A stretch of 64,000 nt of DNA, taken from the NCBI RefSeq assembly GCF_017357225.1, contig NZ_CP071604.1, positions 1,243,001-1,307,000 on the forward strand. The letters run 5' to 3'. The translations under genes were made by a program, and so were the position numbers. The notes under the pieces are model-generated. The model saw only the letters and a program-made list of their open reading frames with translations. It had not been told where the DNA came from and did no database searches. Shown one piece after another: positions 26,778 to 36,238 of the stretch. Source of the DNA: Rhizobium binae. Its GTDB lineage: Bacteria; Pseudomonadota; Alphaproteobacteria; Rhizobiales; Rhizobiaceae. Numbering within the stretch: position 1 is the stretch's first letter; each line of letters begins with the position of its first letter.

Positions 26778-27503
26778 ATGCAGAACGAAGTTGTTTCCCG
26801 CGAGAAATGGCTGGAAGCCCGGCGCGCCCTGCTCTTGAAGGAAAAGGAGGCGACGAAGCTGCGTGACAGCATCAACGCCGCCCGTCTGGCGCTGCCCTGG
26901 GTGAGGGTCGACAAGGATTACGTCTTCGACACGCCTGAGGGAGAGAAATCGCTCGCCGATCTCTTCGATGGCCGCAGCCAGCTTTTAATCTATCATTTCA
27001 TGCTTGGCCCGGACTGGGAGGCCGGCTGCCCCGGCTGCTCCTTCCTGTCCGATCATGTCGACGGCGCCCTGCCGCATCTCAACCATCACGACGTCACCTG
27101 GGTCGCCGTCTCGCGCGCGCCCCTCGACAAGATCGCCGCCTATAAAAGGCGGATGGGTTGGAAATTTCCCTGGGTCTCCTCCTTCGGCAGCGATTTCAAT
27201 TTCGATTACCACGTTTCCTTCAGCCCGAAGGACCTTGCCAAAGACAAGGTCTTTTACAATTTTACACCTATAGAGCCGGCCGAGGCCAATGACGAACTAC
27301 CGGGTCTCAGCGCCTTCTACCGGAACGACAAGGGCGAGATCTTCCACACCTATTCGAGCTATGCCCGCGGGCCGGAGGAACTGATTGGCACTTTGATGAT
27401 CCTCGACCGCGCGCCGAAGGGCCGCAACGAGGAGGGCACGATGAATTTCGTGCGCCGCCACGACGAATATGAGGAGGCCAAGGCGCCATCCTGCTGTCAC
27501 TGA
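26778..27503 (+). CDS. DUF899 thioredoxin-fold protein
   Basis: 241 residues. It begins MQNEVVSREKWLEARRALL, then the DUF899 core: FDGRSQLLIYHFMLGPDWEAGCPGCSF with a CxxC (CPGC) at the thioredoxin active site, followed by DVTWVAVSRAPL and KFPWVSSFGSDFNFDYHVSF. It ends in a CCH tail. The CxxC suggests a redox role; the physiological substrate is not established. First gene of a three-gene operon (with DUF1579 and VOC), divergent from a MarR gene. GGAGGAGGG lies 12 bases before the ATG at 26778. Confidence 0.88.
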   Translation: MQNEVVSREKWLEARRALLLKEKEATKLRDSINAARLALPWVRVDKDYVFDTPEGEKSLADLFDGRSQLLIYHFMLGPDWEAGCPGCSFLSDHVDGALPHLNHHDVTWVAVSRAPLDKIAAYKRRMGWKFPWVSSFGSDFNFDYHVSFSPKDLAKDKVFYNFTPIEPAEANDELPGLSAFYRNDKGEIFHTYSSYARGPEELIGTLMILDRAPKGRNEEGTMNFVRRHDEYEEAKAPSCCH

Positions 27504-27597
27504 GCCGGGAGATGATGAAACCGCTGAGCGGTTTCGACGACGTCATGTTCCCGGCAATGCCGGAAAACCATGCCGGCATCACTCAAGGGAGAAGAGG

Positions 27598-28065
27598 ATG
27601 ATGAAGACGGCTGAAGTGCTGAAGGAACATTCCTTCCTGGAACGGATGGTCGGCAACTGGAGCGTCACCGCACCGGAGATGGGCGGCGGCGGCGACTGGA
27701 CGGAGACCGTCCGCTCGCTGCACGGCATCTGGTTCGTCGCCGAAGGGCACGGCCGCATGCCCGACGGCAAGCAGGCCACCACGATCCTGACGCTCGGCTA
27801 CAACGCCGAAAAGGGCAAGTATGTCGGCAGCTGGATCGGCTCGATGATGGACTTCATGTGGGTCTATGAAGGCGAGGTCGATGTCTCCGGCAACGTGCTC
27901 GACCTCTATACGACGGGACCCGACTTCAGTGGCGAGGGCCTGGCCGATTACCGCGAGCAGATCACCTTCATCAACGCAGATCACCGCACCTTCACCTCCA
28001 GCGCCAGACAGGACGACGGTTCGTGGAAGCAGTTCATGGAAGCGCATTACACCCGCAAGATCTGA
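27598..28065 (+). CDS. DUF1579 domain protein
   Basis: 155 residues. The conserved core reads HSFLERMVGNWSVTAPE and later GHGRMPDGKQATTILTLGY, KYVGSWIGSMM and EGEVDVSGNVL: a lipocalin-like beta-barrel of unknown ligand. GGGAGAAGAGG precedes tandem ATGs at 27598/27601. Middle gene of the MarR-linked operon. Often found next to VOC and YciI-like genes, but no activity has been assigned. Confidence 0.85.
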   Translation: MMKTAEVLKEHSFLERMVGNWSVTAPEMGGGGDWTETVRSLHGIWFVAEGHGRMPDGKQATTILTLGYNAEKGKYVGSWIGSMMDFMWVYEGEVDVSGNVLDLYTTGPDFSGEGLADYREQITFINADHRTFTSSARQDDGSWKQFMEAHYTRKI

Positions 28066-28110
28066 CAATCACGGCGCCGCAAACAGCCAAGGCGTCAGAA
28101 GAGGGAGAAT

Positions 28111-28893
28111 ATGATGTCCGAGACGCATGGAAAGTTCATCTGGTGCGAGCTGATGACCCCCGACACGGCGGCTGCCGCGAAATTCTACAGCTCCGTCGTC
28201 GGCTGGACCACCTCCGAGATGAAGGTGGAGGGCATGCCGACCTATACGGTCTTCCAGGCCGGCGGCATCGGCGTTGCCGGTCTGATGGAGTTCCCGGCCG
28301 AACTCGAAGGCCAGGGCATCCCGCCGAACTGGACGGGTTATGTCGACGTCGACGATGTCGACCAGTCGGCAAGGGATTTCGCCGCCAGTGGCGGTACGGT
28401 CCGCCGTCCGCCGGAAGACATCCCCACCGTCGGCCGCTTCGCTGTCGTCGCCGATCCGGACGGCGCGGTGCTCTGCATCATGACGCCGGCGCCGATGGAA
28501 CAGACCTGGCCTGAACTCGCCTTCGACGCGCCGGGCAACATCGGCTGGCGCGAGCTCTATTCCGGCAACGGCAAGGACGCGCTCGCCTTTTATTCCAAGC
28601 TGTTCGGCTGGACGAAGGACAGCGAAATGGACATGGGCCCGATGGGCGTCTACTACATCTTCGCCCATGGCGGCCGGCAGACCGGCGGCATGATGACCAA
28701 GCCGGACAACATACCGATGCCCTTCTGGTGCTACTATTTCATCGTGCCCACCCTCGACGCCGCGATCGAACGCGTCACCGCGGGCGGTGGCAAGGTCGTC
28801 CACGGCCCGATGGAAGTCCCCGGCGGCAGCTGGATCATCCAGGCCACCGACCCCCAGGGAGCCTTCTTCTGCCTGGTGGCGCCGAAGCGGTAG
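28111..28893 (+). CDS. VOC-superfamily protein, two glyoxalase-like domains
   Basis: 260 residues with two vicinal-oxygen-chelate modules (about 8-125 and 135-258), each starting with a KFIWCEL/IGWRELY strand followed by A-x-FYSxxxGW. The residues at the metal positions are only partly conserved (WCELMTPD, RELYSG), so metal binding is uncertain. GAGGGAGAAT precedes ATG-ATG at 28111. Last gene of the operon; a RIME-like repeat follows it. Confidence 0.88.
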   Translation: MMSETHGKFIWCELMTPDTAAAAKFYSSVVGWTTSEMKVEGMPTYTVFQAGGIGVAGLMEFPAELEGQGIPPNWTGYVDVDDVDQSARDFAASGGTVRRPPEDIPTVGRFAVVADPDGAVLCIMTPAPMEQTWPELAFDAPGNIGWRELYSGNGKDALAFYSKLFGWTKDSEMDMGPMGVYYIFAHGGRQTGGMMTKPDNIPMPFWCYYFIVPTLDAAIERVTAGGGKVVHGPMEVPGGSWIIQATDPQGAFFCLVAPKR

Positions 28894-28925
28894 TGTTTTC
28901 GGTGTGTCGTTGACGGTGCACCGTG

Positions 28926-29070
28926 TGGCCGGCCCCTCATCCGGCTGCCGCCACCGTCCTGCAGACCCCCGTAAACGGGGCGAAGGGGATATGCCGCACC
29001 AGTTTCGTTAATTCGTGACGTTGCGTTTGGCACGTCCCCTCTCCGCGTTTTTACGGGGAGAGGGGCAGTG
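28926..29070. repeat. RIME-like mosaic repeat, copy B (inverted)
   Basis: Reads CCCCTCATCCGGCTGCCGCC at its left end and ACGGGGAGAGGGG at its right, that is, the reverse of copies A and C. The inner part has CCCCGTAAACGGGG and GGCACGTCCCCTCTCC. It separates the VOC gene from the convergent ABC-F gene. Confidence 0.7.
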
Positions 29071-29080
29071 CCTTGCGCCA

Positions 29081-30607
<1,527 letters not shown>

Positions 30608-30797
30608 GATGGTTCTCTGGTCTTGACCGGGAGCGGCGCATCCGGGGCATCAGCCATCACGGAATTGCGCCTATTGGGCCCGGGAGTTACAGGAATGCGG
30701 GCAGCTTGGGATACGGTGCCGCATTGGCCACGAGGGCAGACCAGGAAGGGATGTCGAGAACGGCCTCTGGTCAGCCCTGCAAACGCATTTGCAGGGC
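30608..30797 (-). promoter_or_regulatory. putative attenuator/translational switch before ABC-F copy 1
   Basis: On the minus strand: a perfect 10-bp hairpin (30774-30797, arms GCCCTGCAAA/TTTGCAGGGC, 4-base loop) overlaps the end of the leader ORF. Segment C (CTGGTCT, 30744-30738) can pair either with GACCAG just after the leader (30772-30767) or with AGACCAG (30623-30617) ten bases before the ABC-F start. The two pairings are mutually exclusive. This is inference from complementarity. Confidence 0.45.
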
Positions 30798-30842
30798 GTC
30801 GACGGGACCACGCTGGCGATGATGCCGGAAGTAGTGTTGCAT
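30771..30842 (-). CDS. leader peptide upstream of ABC-F gene (23 residues)
   Basis: Starts MQHYFRHHRQR and ends with TGA inside a stable hairpin. AAAGGAGG lies 7 bases before its ATG at 30842, far stronger than the ribosome-binding site of the ABC-F gene it precedes. The peptide is rich in His/Arg/Gln. Small upstream ORFs with strong initiation signals are the hallmark of translation-attenuation control of ribosome-protection genes. No homologue is recognised from memory; coding status rests on the ribosome-binding site and context. Confidence 0.5.
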   Translation of the reverse strand: MQHYFRHHRQRGPVDALQMRLQG

Positions 30843-30937
30843 ACGTGATCCTCCTTTCTCGAAAGGGTTGCAGCAGTGAAATACCATTGCCCGCAGGAAG
30901 AGGCAAGAGAACCGCCGGCGCGCGTTGCCCAAGAGAG

Positions 30938-31055
30938 CCTCATCCTGAGTCGCCCCCGCAGGGGCCTCGAAGGACGAGGCGGGTGCGCTGACGCGAGGCG
31001 TAGCGTTGGAGCGTGTCGTTCGAGGCTCCGGCCTATGGCCTGCGCGCCTCAGGAT
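30938..31055. repeat. intergenic repeat with inverted ends
   Basis: ATCCTGAG (30942-30949) and CTCAGGAT (31048-31055) bound a stretch containing CCTCGAAGGACGAGGC and TTCGAGGCTCCGGCC, the pattern of a dispersed alphaproteobacterial intergenic repeat. It lies between the leader ORF region and the second ABC-F gene. Confidence 0.5.
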
Positions 31056-31109
31056 AAGGGAGGTTGGTGGGTGCCGCGCTCCGGATAGGGGGCGCAAGTG
31101 GCTGTCTCT

Positions 31110-32705
31110 CTAACCCACCGGCTCACCGCCAGCCAATTCCAGTCGCCGCTCTATCCCGATGTTCTCAAGAAATCTCTCGTCATGGCTGACGACGATGAGC
31201 GCCCCGTCATAGGCACGCAGCCCGGCCTCGACCGCTGATATCGAATCGATGTCGAGATGGTTGGTCGGCTCGTCGAGGATCAGCAGCGGCGGCGGTGCGG
31301 AGCCGAGAACGCAGGCAAGGCCGGCGCGCAGCAATTGTCCGCCGCCCAACGTCGAGACAACCTGCAGTGCCGCGTCGGCCCTGAACACGAAGCGGGCGAG
31401 GGCGGCCCGGCAGGTGTTTTCATCGGCCTGCGGGTTGATCCGGCGGAAATTGTCGCGGATCGAGCCCGAGGGATCGAGAAGGCTGACCTTCTGATCGAGC
31501 ATCGCAAAACCGGTCATGACCGCGACGGTGCCGGCCCAGGGCCTGAGTTCGCCGGTGAGAAGCGAAAGCAGCGTCGTCTTGCCAGAGCCGTTCGGCCCGG
31601 TGACGGCAATCCGTTCCGGCCCGGTCACGGCGAAAGAGAGATCGCCGATGACGGGATCATCAGGCCGATAGCCGGCTGTGACGCCTTCCATCTTCAGCAC
31701 GGTCTTATTGGCGGCGAGGCCGGTCGGCGGCAGGCGCACCGACAAGGGCTGGAGGATCTCGATCTTCTCGCGCGCCGCCTTTGCGTCTTCCTGTGCCGCC
31801 GCGCGCCGGCGTTCGGCAAGACGGGCGTTGTCGCCGCCGGTCGTTTCGCTTCGTTCCTTCATGCCGCCGAGCATGATGCGCGGGATGCCGCCCTTGACGG
31901 CCATCTTCCGCCCGGCGCTGTCCCGGCGCGCCTGGCGTTCCACCGTGGCCTGCGCCTTGCGCGCCACCTCGGCCAAGCGCTTTTCGGCATCGGCAAGGTC
32001 ATGTTCGGCTGCCGCAAGCTCCAGCGCCTTGCGCTCGCGATATTGGCTCCAGTTGCCGCCGTAGCGGGTGGCGCCGAGCGACGTCAATTCGACGATCGCA
32101 TCCATGCTTTCGAGCAGTTCCCGGTCATGGCTGACGATGATCGCCCCGGCCCGCCAGCCAGATATCAGCGCGATCACCGCATCGCGGCCTTCGCGGTCGA
32201 GATTGTTTGTCGGTTCGTCGAGCAGCAAAAAATCCGGTTCGGTGAAGACAAGGGCCGCAAGCCCGGCGCGGGTGCGCTGCCCGCCGGAAAGCGCGGCAAG
32301 CCGTGTCTGTGGCTCTGCGTCGAGCCCGATGCGATCAAGGGCTGCGGCCATGCGCGCCTCTAGCGTCCAGTCCGCCGCTGAAAGCTCGTCGGCCGTTGCC
32401 GCGCCAGCTTCGGCACGGTGAAGAAGGCCGAGCGCCCCGACCACACCGAAGAGATCGGCAATGGTTTCGTTGGGCGCGACCTGAACGCTCTGCCGGAGGA
32501 GGCCGAGGCTGCCGCTGACCGATAGCGTCCCCGACTGCGGCTGGATATCCCCAGAGACGAGCTTCAGCAGCGTCGTCTTGCCGACGCCGTTGCGCCCGAT
32601 AAGGCCGGAGCGCTCCGGCCCGAAACTCAGATCGAGATCGGAAAAAAGCGGCCGTCCGTCAGGCGTGGCCCATGAAATTTTGGAGAGAGTGATGGATGCA
32701 GGCAT
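31110..32705 (-). CDS. ABC-F family ATPase, copy 2
   Basis: 531 residues with two ABC domains: Walker A GRNGVGKTT, signature LSGGQRTRAG, Walker B LLLDEPTNNLD; then Walker A GPNGSGKTT, a changed signature LGGGQLLRAG, Walker B LILDEPTNHLD. The linker (about 215-310) is Arg/Glu-rich (ERQARRDSAGRKMAVKGG). The ATG at 32705 follows GGGGAAATCC; on the mRNA this site could pair with GGATTTC 40 bases earlier (32761-32755). Same strand as copy 1 but sequence-divergent; together with copy 1 it suggests antibiotic or stress protection of ribosomes. Confidence 0.88.
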   Translation of the reverse strand: MPASITLSKISWATPDGRPLFSDLDLSFGPERSGLIGRNGVGKTTLLKLVSGDIQPQSGTLSVSGSLGLLRQSVQVAPNETIADLFGVVGALGLLHRAEAGAATADELSAADWTLEARMAAALDRIGLDAEPQTRLAALSGGQRTRAGLAALVFTEPDFLLLDEPTNNLDREGRDAVIALISGWRAGAIIVSHDRELLESMDAIVELTSLGATRYGGNWSQYRERKALELAAAEHDLADAEKRLAEVARKAQATVERQARRDSAGRKMAVKGGIPRIMLGGMKERSETTGGDNARLAERRRAAAQEDAKAAREKIEILQPLSVRLPPTGLAANKTVLKMEGVTAGYRPDDPVIGDLSFAVTGPERIAVTGPNGSGKTTLLSLLTGELRPWAGTVAVMTGFAMLDQKVSLLDPSGSIRDNFRRINPQADENTCRAALARFVFRADAALQVVSTLGGGQLLRAGLACVLGSAPPPLLILDEPTNHLDIDSISAVEAGLRAYDGALIVVSHDERFLENIGIERRLELAGGEPVG

Positions 32706-32870
32706 GGATATGGATTTCCCCGTTGGCAAGGCGAACTGGCATTGCGATCGGGTTGAAATCCATTGCGGCACACATCCTGTTGAAATGGTCGATGGCTGGG
32801 GATCTAGGGAAGAAGGGCGCCGGGTTCAAGGCAAAGCGGCGATTCTGCATTCTTTCAGGCATGTGTTTGC

Positions 32871-33029
32871 CCCTCACCCTGGCCCCGCACGGGGAGAGGG
32901 ACGTGCCCTATGAGAGGCCTTGAGACGAACGGAGAGGTCGCGGCATGGTCCCTTCGCCCCGTTTACGGTCTGCAGGACGGGACGAGACCCGTGGCTCGAC
33001 CCCGGTCGATGCCGGCAGGCGGATGAGGG
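32871..33029. repeat. RIME-like mosaic repeat, copy C
   Basis: Begins CCCCTCACCCTGGCCCCGCA with CGGGGAGAGGGACGTGCC, like copy A, and ends GGCGGATGAGGGGC. The middle has diverged, including CGCCCCGTTTACGGTCTGCA. It lies upstream of ABC-F copy 2 and downstream of the HerA-like gene, both on the minus strand. Confidence 0.65.
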
Positions 33030-33054
33030 GCTCACGCGCTGCCGCGCAAAATCC

Positions 33055-34608
33055 CTAGCGCTTCAAGCTCCCCAATATCCCGCGCACCAGCGCCCGGCCG
33101 ACCTGGGTCGCTACCGTGCGCGCCACGCTCTTCATCGCCGCTTCCACCACCGTTTCGCGCTGGTAGCCGGACGACCTGCCGCGGGATTGGCCGCGGCTCT
33201 GGTTGTCGTCGCTGCCGAAGCCCGGCAGGCTCCAGCCGGAGGGGGTGCCGGGCTGTTCGGCCGCTTCCTCCTGCGCCCGCTTGGCGGCCTCGGCTTCCGC
33301 CGCCTTCCTGGCGCGCGCGGCCAGCATTTCGAAGGCGGATTCGCGGTCGACATCTTCGTCATAGACGCCAAGGACCGGGCTCTTGTCCATCACCTGCTGG
33401 CGCTCGCTGTCGGTCAGCGGTCCGACGCGGCCGGATGGCGGGCGGATCAGCGTGCGCTCGACGATCGACGGCGCGCCCTTGGCTTCCAGCGTCGAGACCA
33501 GCGCCTCGCCGGTGCCGAGATTGGTGATGACGGCGGCGCAATCGAAGGCCGGGTTGGGACGGAAGGTGTCGGCCGCCGTCTTCACCGCCTTCTGCTCGCG
33601 CGGCGAATAGGCGCGGAGGGCGTGCTGGACGCGGTTGCCGAGTTGGGCGAGCACCGTTTCCGGCACGTCGAGCGGGTTCTGCGTGACGAAATAGACGCCG
33701 ACACCCTTGGAGCGGATCAGTCGCACCACCTGCTCGACGCGTTCGACCAGGACCTTCGGTGCATCGTTGAAGAGCAGATGCGCTTCGTCGAAGAAGAAGA
33801 CCAGCTTCGGCTTGGCGGGGTCGCCGACCTCCGGCAGTTCCTCGAACAGCTCCGAGAGCAGCCAGAGCAGGAAGGTGGCATAAAGGCGCGGGTTCATCAT
33901 CAGCTTGTCGGCGGCAAGCACCGAGATCTGGCCGTAGCCGTTATTGCTGGTGCGCATGATGTCGGAGATTTTCAGCGCCGGTTCGCCGAAGAAATGTTCC
34001 GCACCCTGCTGTTCGAGAACGAGCAGCGCCCGCTGGATCGAGCCGACCGAGGCCTTGGAGATCAGCCCGTACTGGGTGGAAAGCGCAGTGGCATTCTCGC
34101 CCATATAGTTGAGCAGCGAGGTGAAATCCTTGAGGTCGAGCAGCGGCAGCCCGGCCTGGTCGGCGATCTTGAAGGCGATGTTGATGACGCCTTCCTGCGG
34201 TTCGGAGGCATCCATCAGCCGCGCCAGCAGCAGCGGCCCCATTTCGGCGACGGTGGTGCGCACACGATGGCCCTTCTCGCCGAACAGATCCCAGAAAATC
34301 ACCGGGAACTGGTCGAATTCATAATCGGTAAAGCCGATCTGCTCGGCGCGGGTGGTGAGAAAATCCTTAGGCTCGCCCTTGGCGGCGATGCCGGAAAGAT
34401 CGCCCTTAATGTCGGCGGCAAAAACCGGGACGCCGGCCCGCGAAAAGCCTTCGGCCAGCACCTGCAGCGTCACCGTCTTGCCGGTGCCGGTGGCGCCGGT
34501 GACGAGGCCGTGGCGGTTGCCGAATCTCAGGTCGAGATATTCCGGCTTGTTGATGCTGTCGTCGGGATTGCGGCTTGCGCCGATAAAAATCTTGCCGTCC
34601 TCGATCAT
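33055..34608 (-). CDS. HerA-like ATPase, DUF853 family
   Basis: 517 residues. Walker A is GATGTGKT (about 38-45) and Walker [12 protein letters not shown] near 250, as in HerA/FtsK-type motor ATPases; [11 protein letters not shown] is the sensor region. The C-terminus (after about 400) is low-complexity, with Ala/Glu and Ser/Gly/Arg-rich parts, ending in a basic segment. GGGAGAG precedes the ATG at 34608. E. coli YjgR is the usual reference; the cellular role is unknown and there is no NurA nuclease partner here. Confidence 0.88.
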   Translation of the reverse strand: MIEDGKIFIGASRNPDDSINKPEYLDLRFGNRHGLVTGATGTGKTVTLQVLAEGFSRAGVPVFAADIKGDLSGIAAKGEPKDFLTTRAEQIGFTDYEFDQFPVIFWDLFGEKGHRVRTTVAEMGPLLLARLMDASEPQEGVINIAFKIADQAGLPLLDLKDFTSLLNYMGENATALSTQYGLISKASVGSIQRALLVLEQQGAEHFFGEPALKISDIMRTSNNGYGQISVLAADKLMMNPRLYATFLLWLLSELFEELPEVGDPAKPKLVFFFDEAHLLFNDAPKVLVERVEQVVRLIRSKGVGVYFVTQNPLDVPETVLAQLGNRVQHALRAYSPREQKAVKTAADTFRPNPAFDCAAVITNLGTGEALVSTLEAKGAPSIVERTLIRPPSGRVGPLTDSERQQVMDKSPVLGVYDEDVDRESAFEMLAARARKAAEAEAAKRAQEEAAEQPGTPSGWSLPGFGSDDNQSRGQSRGRSSGYQRETVVEAAMKSVARTVATQVGRALVRGILGSLKR

Positions 34609-34787
34609 CCGCGACTCTCCCTTCGGCGCTGCCGCCATTTATTGAGAAGGCTTGGGCTTGCGCAGCCTTCATCGAACCATCGTTTCCCTGTTATAAGCAG
34701 GCGGATGGATGCGGACAACTGTTTGCATGGAAAGCAAAACCGCGGTTTGAAAGCGCGTCTTGAGTTGCGCTCGAATCTCGATTAACG

Positions 34788-34803
34788 TTGACGTTAACGT
34801 CAA
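34788..34803. promoter_or_regulatory. 16-bp perfect palindrome, MerR/LiuR-type box
   Basis: TTGACGTTAACGTCAA is centred about 25 bases before the DUF2267-like gene and is extended on its left by an overlapping TTAACG repeat. It resembles the ACGTnnACGT sites of MerR-type regulators in alphaproteobacteria. The regulator is not in the window. Confidence 0.5.
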
Positions 34804-34820
34804 AATAACAGGAGGCTGAC

Positions 34821-35213
34821 ATGAATGAAGTTGTAACCCAGATCGCCGATCGCGTGGGTATTGCGCCGGACTTGGCCGAAAAGGCGCTCGGCATGATGCT
34901 CGGCTTCCTGCAGCGCGAGGCGGCCGACGGCCCGGTCGCGCGGATGATCGAAGCGATCCCCGGCGGCGCCGATCTCGTCGCCCAGTTCAACGGCGCCGGT
35001 GCGGGCGGCGGCGGTCTGCTCGGCGGACTGATGAACTCGCTCGGCGGCGGCGGCATCATGGGCCTCGGCCAGCAGCTGATGGGCGAGGGCCTCGGCATGG
35101 GCGAGATCACCTCGCTTGCCAAGGAAACCATCGCTATCGCCAAGCAATATGCCGGCGAAGAGGTCGTCGACGAAGTCGTCGCTTCCGTCCCCGGCCTCAG
35201 CCAGTTCGTCTGA
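34821..35213 (+). CDS. DUF2267/DUF2780-like small protein with Gly-rich centre
   Basis: 130 residues. N-terminal helix MNEVVTQIADRVGIAPDLAEKALGMMLGFLQREA, then a glycine-rich hinge with repeated GGG motifs (about 60-80), then EITSLAKETIAIAKQYAGEEVVDEVVASVPGLSQFV. AGGAGGCTGAC precedes the ATG. The helical ends match DUF2267-like proteins found in stress operons; no enzymatic motif. Possibly controlled through the palindrome just upstream. Confidence 0.7.
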   Translation: MNEVVTQIADRVGIAPDLAEKALGMMLGFLQREAADGPVARMIEAIPGGADLVAQFNGAGAGGGGLLGGLMNSLGGGGIMGLGQQLMGEGLGMGEITSLAKETIAIAKQYAGEEVVDEVVASVPGLSQFV

Positions 35214-35324
35214 GCGATGCGGCCGGAAGCCTCCGCGGTCTCGCTGCTTGTGGCTTCCGGTCGCCCTTGTCATGCAGCCTCCTGCGGCTAGTTAAGGATT
35301 TCCGTCGAAAAGAAGGAGAGCCGA

Positions 35325-35780
35325 ATGACCGTCTGGCGGCCACCGCAGCAGATCAGGGTGAAGGTGATCGGCCTTGCCTGGAGGCAGGATCGGTTGCTCG
35401 CCGCGGAAGTGGAGGATGACGGCGGCTGCATCAAGGGCATTCGGCCGCTCGGCGGCTCGATCGAATTCGGCGAGACGCGCGAACAGGCCCTGCAGCGCGA
35501 ATTCCGGGAGGAACTCGAAACGCCAATCCGCATCGTCGGCCCCTGGCATCTGCTCGAAAACATCTTCGAGCATCACGGCGCGACCGGTCACGAATATATT
35601 TTCGCCGCCGATATCGAACTTGCCGATGCATCGCTCTATGCGCGCGATGAAATCCGCTATTGCGAACTCGACGAGACGGCGGCGACGGCGCGCTGGTTCG
35701 GCCGCGAGATGGTCCGCGATGCCGGCATCGCTCTCTATCCGACAGGGCTGGAAAAGCTGCTGTCACGCTGGTGCGATTGA
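35325..35780 (+). CDS. Nudix hydrolase
   Basis: 151 residues. The Nudix box is complete: GGSIEFGETREQALQREF followed by REELE, matching GX5EX7REUXEEXGU except the last Gly position. It hydrolyses a nucleoside diphosphate linked to another moiety; the substrate is unknown. AAGGAGAGCCG precedes the ATG at 35325. The neighbours are unrelated small proteins. Confidence 0.9.
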   Translation: MTVWRPPQQIRVKVIGLAWRQDRLLAAEVEDDGGCIKGIRPLGGSIEFGETREQALQREFREELETPIRIVGPWHLLENIFEHHGATGHEYIFAADIELADASLYARDEIRYCELDETAATARWFGREMVRDAGIALYPTGLEKLLSRWCD

Positions 35781-35911
35781 GCCCGAGACGGAGTTTTTCC
35801 GCGGCCGATATTCCGCTCGCCAAACTTTTGTCGCCCGTGCCTGTTCAAGCGGAACAAGAAAGATCGAATTTCTGTTATCATCGCATCGTTGAAACCAGAG
35901 GGAACAGCATC

Positions 35912-36226
35912 ATGCGCAGGTTTATTGCAGCAACGTCGATCGCTCTCCTCAGCCTCTCCGCCCCGGTCCTTGCCCAGTCGAATATGGGCATGGATGCCAG
36001 CGGCCGGTTCGACGGCACGCCGCCGCTCGGCACGGCGCCGGGCGCCGAGACGCAAAGCGGGCTGGTCATCCCGCTCGATTCGATCGAGACCGGCAGCGTC
36101 AAGAACGGCGCCCCGAGCGGCCGCGTCGATTGGGCCCGCTGCCCGCCGCGCAAGGCCCGCGGCGCGCTCGCGACCGAAGGCGGCAACAGCGGCGCCTCCG
36201 TCAGCGCGGCCTGCCGCGATCGGTAA
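35912..36226 (+). CDS. small secreted hypothetical protein
   Basis: 104 residues. A Sec signal peptide MRRFIAATSIALLSLSAPVLAQS (cleavage near AQS) is followed by a Gly/Pro-rich low-complexity mature part with two cysteines (ARCPPRK and AACRDR) that could form a disulfide. AGAGGGAACAGC precedes the ATG at 35912. It ends 12 bases from the convergent zwf gene. No domain recognised. Confidence 0.7.
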   Translation: MRRFIAATSIALLSLSAPVLAQSNMGMDASGRFDGTPPLGTAPGAETQSGLVIPLDSIETGSVKNGAPSGRVDWARCPPRKARGALATEGGNSGASVSAACRDR

Positions 36227-36238
36227 TAAAGAAGCGTT

